Below are positions 61,620-64,000 of a stretch of DNA of 64,000 bases, in pieces. Positions within the stretch are counted from its first letter, which is position 1. Each line of letters opens with the position of its first letter. A program made the translations under genes and the position numbers. The notes beneath the pieces were generated by a model. That model was not told the DNA's origin. It made no database searches and saw only the letters and a program-made list of their open reading frames with translations. The DNA comes from Cellulomonas sp. APG4 (GTDB lineage Bacteria > Actinomycetota > Actinomycetes > Actinomycetales > Cellulomonadaceae). The stretch covers positions 70,522 to 134,521 of the forward strand of contig NZ_JAACYI010000001.1 of the NCBI RefSeq assembly GCF_009996735.1. The letters are read 5' to 3'.

Positions 61620-62651
61620 ATGCCGCAGGGAACGAGGACGCACGCGAGGGACGGTCGCGGTCCGGGCGGGTGGCGCCGCGAGGCGTGGCGCAGGTGGCGC
61701 CCGGCCACCGCCCTGGCGCTCGGCTGCGCCCTCGCGCTCACGGCTTGTGCGGGCGCGGCGCCTGTGCGTCAGCCCGACGAGCTCCCGGCGGCCGTGGACG
61801 ACGACGTCGTGTCGCCCGGCGCGGATGGGCCCGGAACAGCACAATCCCCGAGCGCGCCCGACCCCACCCCCGGGCCGACGACGACGCCTGGGGCGACCCG
61901 GACACCGAGCCCCACCGAGGACCCCGCCACCGAACCGACCGAGCCTGGATCTCCTGAGCCTGAACCGACCGAGCCCGCACCGACCGCGCCCGCACCGCAG
62001 GAGCCGTCCCCCACCGCGCCCGACGCGACGCCCGAGGAGCCCGCCGAGCCCGAGCCGCTCGTCTACGGCGACGAGGGCCCCGAGGTGCTCGCGCTCCAGG
62101 AACGGCTCACCGAGCTGGGGTACTTCCTGCCCGCGGCCGACGGCGACTTCGGCCCCGCGACCCAGCAGGCGGTGTGGGCCCTGCAGAAGGCGGCGGGCCT
62201 GACGCGCGACGGGCTCGTCGGACCGAACACGCTCGCGGCGCTCGAGGCGGGCACGCGGCCCACGCCCCGCACGACGTCGGGCCGGGTGATCGAGGTCGAC
62301 CTCGCACGCCAGCTGCTGCTCGCCGTCGACGACGGCGTGGTGACGCGCGTGGTCAACGCGTCCTCGGGCAACGGCGAGACCTACACGGCGCTCGGCCGGC
62401 GGCAGCGCGCCGTCACACCCACGGGCGACTGGACGATCGTGCGCGAGGTCGACGGCGTGCGTGAGTCCTCGCTCGAGCTCGGCTCGATGTACCGGCCCAA
62501 GTACTTCCACAAGGGCTGGGCCGTCCACGGCTCACCGTCGATCCCGCCGTGGCCGGCCTCGCACGGCTGCGTGCGGGTGTCGAACGCCGCGATGAACTGG
62601 ATCTGGGACGTCTGGGGCGTACCGAAGGGCACGCGCGTCCTCGTCTACTAG
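61620..62651 (+). CDS. L,D-transpeptidase (YkuD) lipoprotein with peptidoglycan-binding domain
   Basis: A 343-aa exported protein. The N-terminal signal ends in LALTACAG (lipobox). A Pro/Thr/Glu-rich spacer of about 100 residues follows, then a PGB1 domain (YGDEGPEVLALQERLTELGYF, AVWALQKAAGLTRDGLVGPNTLAAL). The YkuD domain has VIEVDLARQLLLAV and the catalytic HGSPSIPPWPASHGCVRVSN with its active Cys. It makes 3-3 crosslinks or anchors proteins in the wall. I chose ATG at 61620 (GAGGGG upstream); ATGs at 61584 and 61587 are in frame. Confidence 0.9.
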   Translation: MPQGTRTHARDGRGPGGWRREAWRRWRPATALALGCALALTACAGAAPVRQPDELPAAVDDDVVSPGADGPGTAQSPSAPDPTPGPTTTPGATRTPSPTEDPATEPTEPGSPEPEPTEPAPTAPAPQEPSPTAPDATPEEPAEPEPLVYGDEGPEVLALQERLTELGYFLPAADGDFGPATQQAVWALQKAAGLTRDGLVGPNTLAALEAGTRPTPRTTSGRVIEVDLARQLLLAVDDGVVTRVVNASSGNGETYTALGRRQRAVTPTGDWTIVREVDGVRESSLELGSMYRPKYFHKGWAVHGSPSIPPWPASHGCVRVSNAAMNWIWDVWGVPKGTRVLVY

Positions 62652-62750
62652 CGCCCGCACCGCCCACGCGCCGCACCTGACCGAGCCGCTCGCGGCGTCG
62701 CACGGACGACCCGACGAGCGCCGGCGTCGCGACCTCCTCGCCCGGTCGCG

Positions 62751-63707
62751 TCACCCCTGCGCGCAGGCCGCGTACACGTGGCCCGGAGCGGCCGACGGCA
62801 CGAGGTCCACGTCACGCAGGATCATCAGCGGGGCGCGGTCACCACGTGCGCACGCGTCGGCGAACGTGAGCCCGGCCTCGGCGAGCGCCTCGGGGTACTC
62901 GACCTGGAGCACGTGGTCGCCGTACACGTCGGTGTACGCCGCGCACTCGTCCCAGGCGGCGCACTCCTCGGTCACGGCGAAGTCGAAGCCGAGCTCGTCG
63001 TGCGCGATCGCCGAGGCCTCGGCAGCGTTCTTCTGCCCGATCGCCAGCCCCACGCCGTGCGCGAGGTCGACGTACGCCGCGGCGAGCGCGTGCGCCCCGG
63101 CCTCGTCCACGCCGTCGAACCTCGTCCAGGTGTCGAGGTTGTCGACCTCGACCGCGTCGAAGCCCGCGTCGGCGCAGCCGGTGAGCACGGGCCCGAGCAC
63201 CTCGAGGATCCCCGCGCGCTGCCCGGGCGTGGACGGGTCGAGCACGTACTCGTCGGGCCATGCGGGGTCCCGCACGGGCTCACCCTCGGCATCGCGCAGC
63301 AGCAGCTCGGGACGCGCGAGCCACAGCTCGTCGTCGCCCGGCTGCGTCTGGAAGCCGTTGACGTAGCAGACGTCGTACGCACCCTCGAGCGGCGAGGCGG
63401 TCGCGTCCCGGACGACGACGTCGGGCCGTACCGCCGCGCCGTCGATCTCGACCTCGTCGTACGCGCCCCCGAGCTGGTAGTCGAAGGTCCCCACCACGGG
63501 CGGCAGGACGACGGGCTGCGCGGTCGCCGGCGGCTCGGCTGTCTCGGACGGCGCAGCTGTCCCGGACGGCCCGGTTGTCCCGGACGGCCCGGCCGGGCGT
63601 GCCACCCCTGCGGACGCCCGGTCCGCCGTCGGGGCGGTCGGCGCGCAGGCGACCGCGAGGAGGCCGACGGCGACCGCGAGCGCCGTCGCGCGCAGCGCGG
63701 GCCTCAC
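62751..63707 (-). CDS. GH114-type (endo-alpha-1,4-polygalactosaminidase-like) lipoprotein
   Basis: A 318-aa secreted protein. The signal (ALAVAVGLLAVACAP, lipobox Cys) is followed by a Pro/Ser/Thr linker built from 18-bp near-repeats (GPSGT units). A TIM-barrel domain comes next: TFDYQLGGAYD, CYVNGFQTQPGDDELW, FDAVEVDNLDTWTRFDGVD, GLAIGQKNAAE, FAVTEECAAWDECAAY. These match GH114, enzymes on galactosamine polymers, where the VEVDNLD acid is likely catalytic. The GTG at 63707 overlaps the M24 peptidase stop by 4 nt. Confidence 0.85.
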   Translation of the reverse strand: MRPALRATALAVAVGLLAVACAPTAPTADRASAGVARPAGPSGTTGPSGTAAPSETAEPPATAQPVVLPPVVGTFDYQLGGAYDEVEIDGAAVRPDVVVRDATASPLEGAYDVCYVNGFQTQPGDDELWLARPELLLRDAEGEPVRDPAWPDEYVLDPSTPGQRAGILEVLGPVLTGCADAGFDAVEVDNLDTWTRFDGVDEAGAHALAAAYVDLAHGVGLAIGQKNAAEASAIAHDELGFDFAVTEECAAWDECAAYTDVYGDHVLQVEYPEALAEAGLTFADACARGDRAPLMILRDVDLVPSAAPGHVYAACAQG

Positions 63708-64000
63708 GCCTCGACCACGACCAGCTCGTGCGTGGTGAGGTTGAGCGGCTCCACGCCGTCCTGCGTGCACACCACGATGTCCTCGATCCGGGCGCCGTGC
63801 CGGCCCGGGTGGTAGATGCCGGGCTCGACCGAGAACGCCATGCCGGGCTCGAGCAGGCGCTCGTTGCCCGCCACCACGTACGGGTGCTCGTGGGTCTCGA
63901 GGCCGATGCCGTGACCCGTGCGGTGGATGAACCGCTCGCCGAGGCCCGCCGCCGCGATCACCTCGCGCGCCGCGGCGTCCACCGAGGCGCACGTGACGCC
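63704..64000 (-). CDS. M24-family metallopeptidase (Xaa-Pro aminopeptidase type), 3' part
   Basis: The last 98 codons of a gene that continues beyond the window. Metal ligands are visible in FIHRTGHGIGLETHEHP (His), SVEPGIY (Glu) and GARIEDIVV (Glu), as in prolidase and aminopeptidase P. Length and N-terminal domain are unknown. Its stop overlaps the GH114-type gene's GTG (GTGA), so the two are coupled. Confidence 0.88.
   Translation of the reverse strand, partial: GVTCASVDAAAREVIAAAGLGERFIHRTGHGIGLETHEHPYVVAGNERLLEPGMAFSVEPGIYHPGRHGARIEDIVVCTQDGVEPLNLTTHELVVVEA

Overview
The window is very GC-rich DNA from an actinobacterium. It has many GTG starts, strong G/C bias at third codon positions and 4-nt stop/start overlaps between genes. 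Several genes start directly behind a TANNNT -10 box, which is the leaderless layout common in this phylum. A DUF222 HNH nuclease, a GAF-ANTAR regulator, a luciferase-like (probably F420) oxidoreductase and an intracellular GH3 glycosidase fit the Micrococcales, possibly a Cellulomonas-like genus. That placement is inference. I found no rRNA, tRNA, CRISPR array, insertion sequence or prophage.

Layout. 1-4.7 kb: a GntR regulator facing a four-gene operon (TIM-barrel isomerase, HIBADH-type dehydrogenase, fused DhaK-DhaL kinase, RpiB-type isomerase) that looks like an erythrulose/tetrose catabolic route feeding D-erythrose-4-phosphate to the pentose phosphate pathway. 4.7-18.6 kb: mostly sugar metabolism. 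It holds a 2-hydroxyacid dehydrogenase, a GH3 glycosidase with a divergent LacI regulator, a polyol dehydrogenase plus FGGY kinase, and a gluconokinase, interrupted by the DUF222-HNH gene and a VanY-type peptidase. 18.6-27.6 kb: phospholipase D, a GGDEF-EAL protein behind a tiny membrane ORF, a DUF5317 protein, release factor 3 with a MerR gene, and a SulP transporter. 27.7-30.4 kb: a metal cluster with a redox-disulfide protein and a YraQ/ArsP-like permease divergent from a CmtR-like sensor and a CDF exporter. 30.5-50 kb: mixed housekeeping and stress genes, including an ATP-dependent DNA ligase, NmrA reductase, MMPL pump with its TetR, deoC, a lactone oxidase and YqgE. 50-61.5 kb: ArsR-SulP and a Cys-rich copper-storage protein, then an apparent copper/envelope-thiol island. 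The island has a two-component system, glutaredoxin, CcdA, a TlpA-like protein, two DUF305 proteins and a CopB-type P-ATPase. 61.6-64 kb: an L,D-transpeptidase, a GH114-type protein and the 3' end of an M24 peptidase.

Two sequence patterns stand out. First, gene junctions carry tandem copies that form chains of micro-ORFs, each overlapping its neighbours by exactly 4 nt (ATGA or GTGA). All three junctions of the tetrose operon are bridged this way, as are the start of a hypothetical gene near 6.0 kb and the junction at 57.9 kb. All nine repeat steps have length 3n-4 (86, 86, 86, 56, 71, 68, 14, 14, 14). Second, three promoters in the copper region share an 11-bp-spaced direct repeat of CTTCATC, which suggests a regulon of the local response regulator. 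A CsoR-like palindrome sits in front of the P-ATPase. There are also short-period intergenic arrays (18, 18 and 20 bp), strong hairpins between convergent genes, and a perfect 8+8 operator with no regulator in the window.
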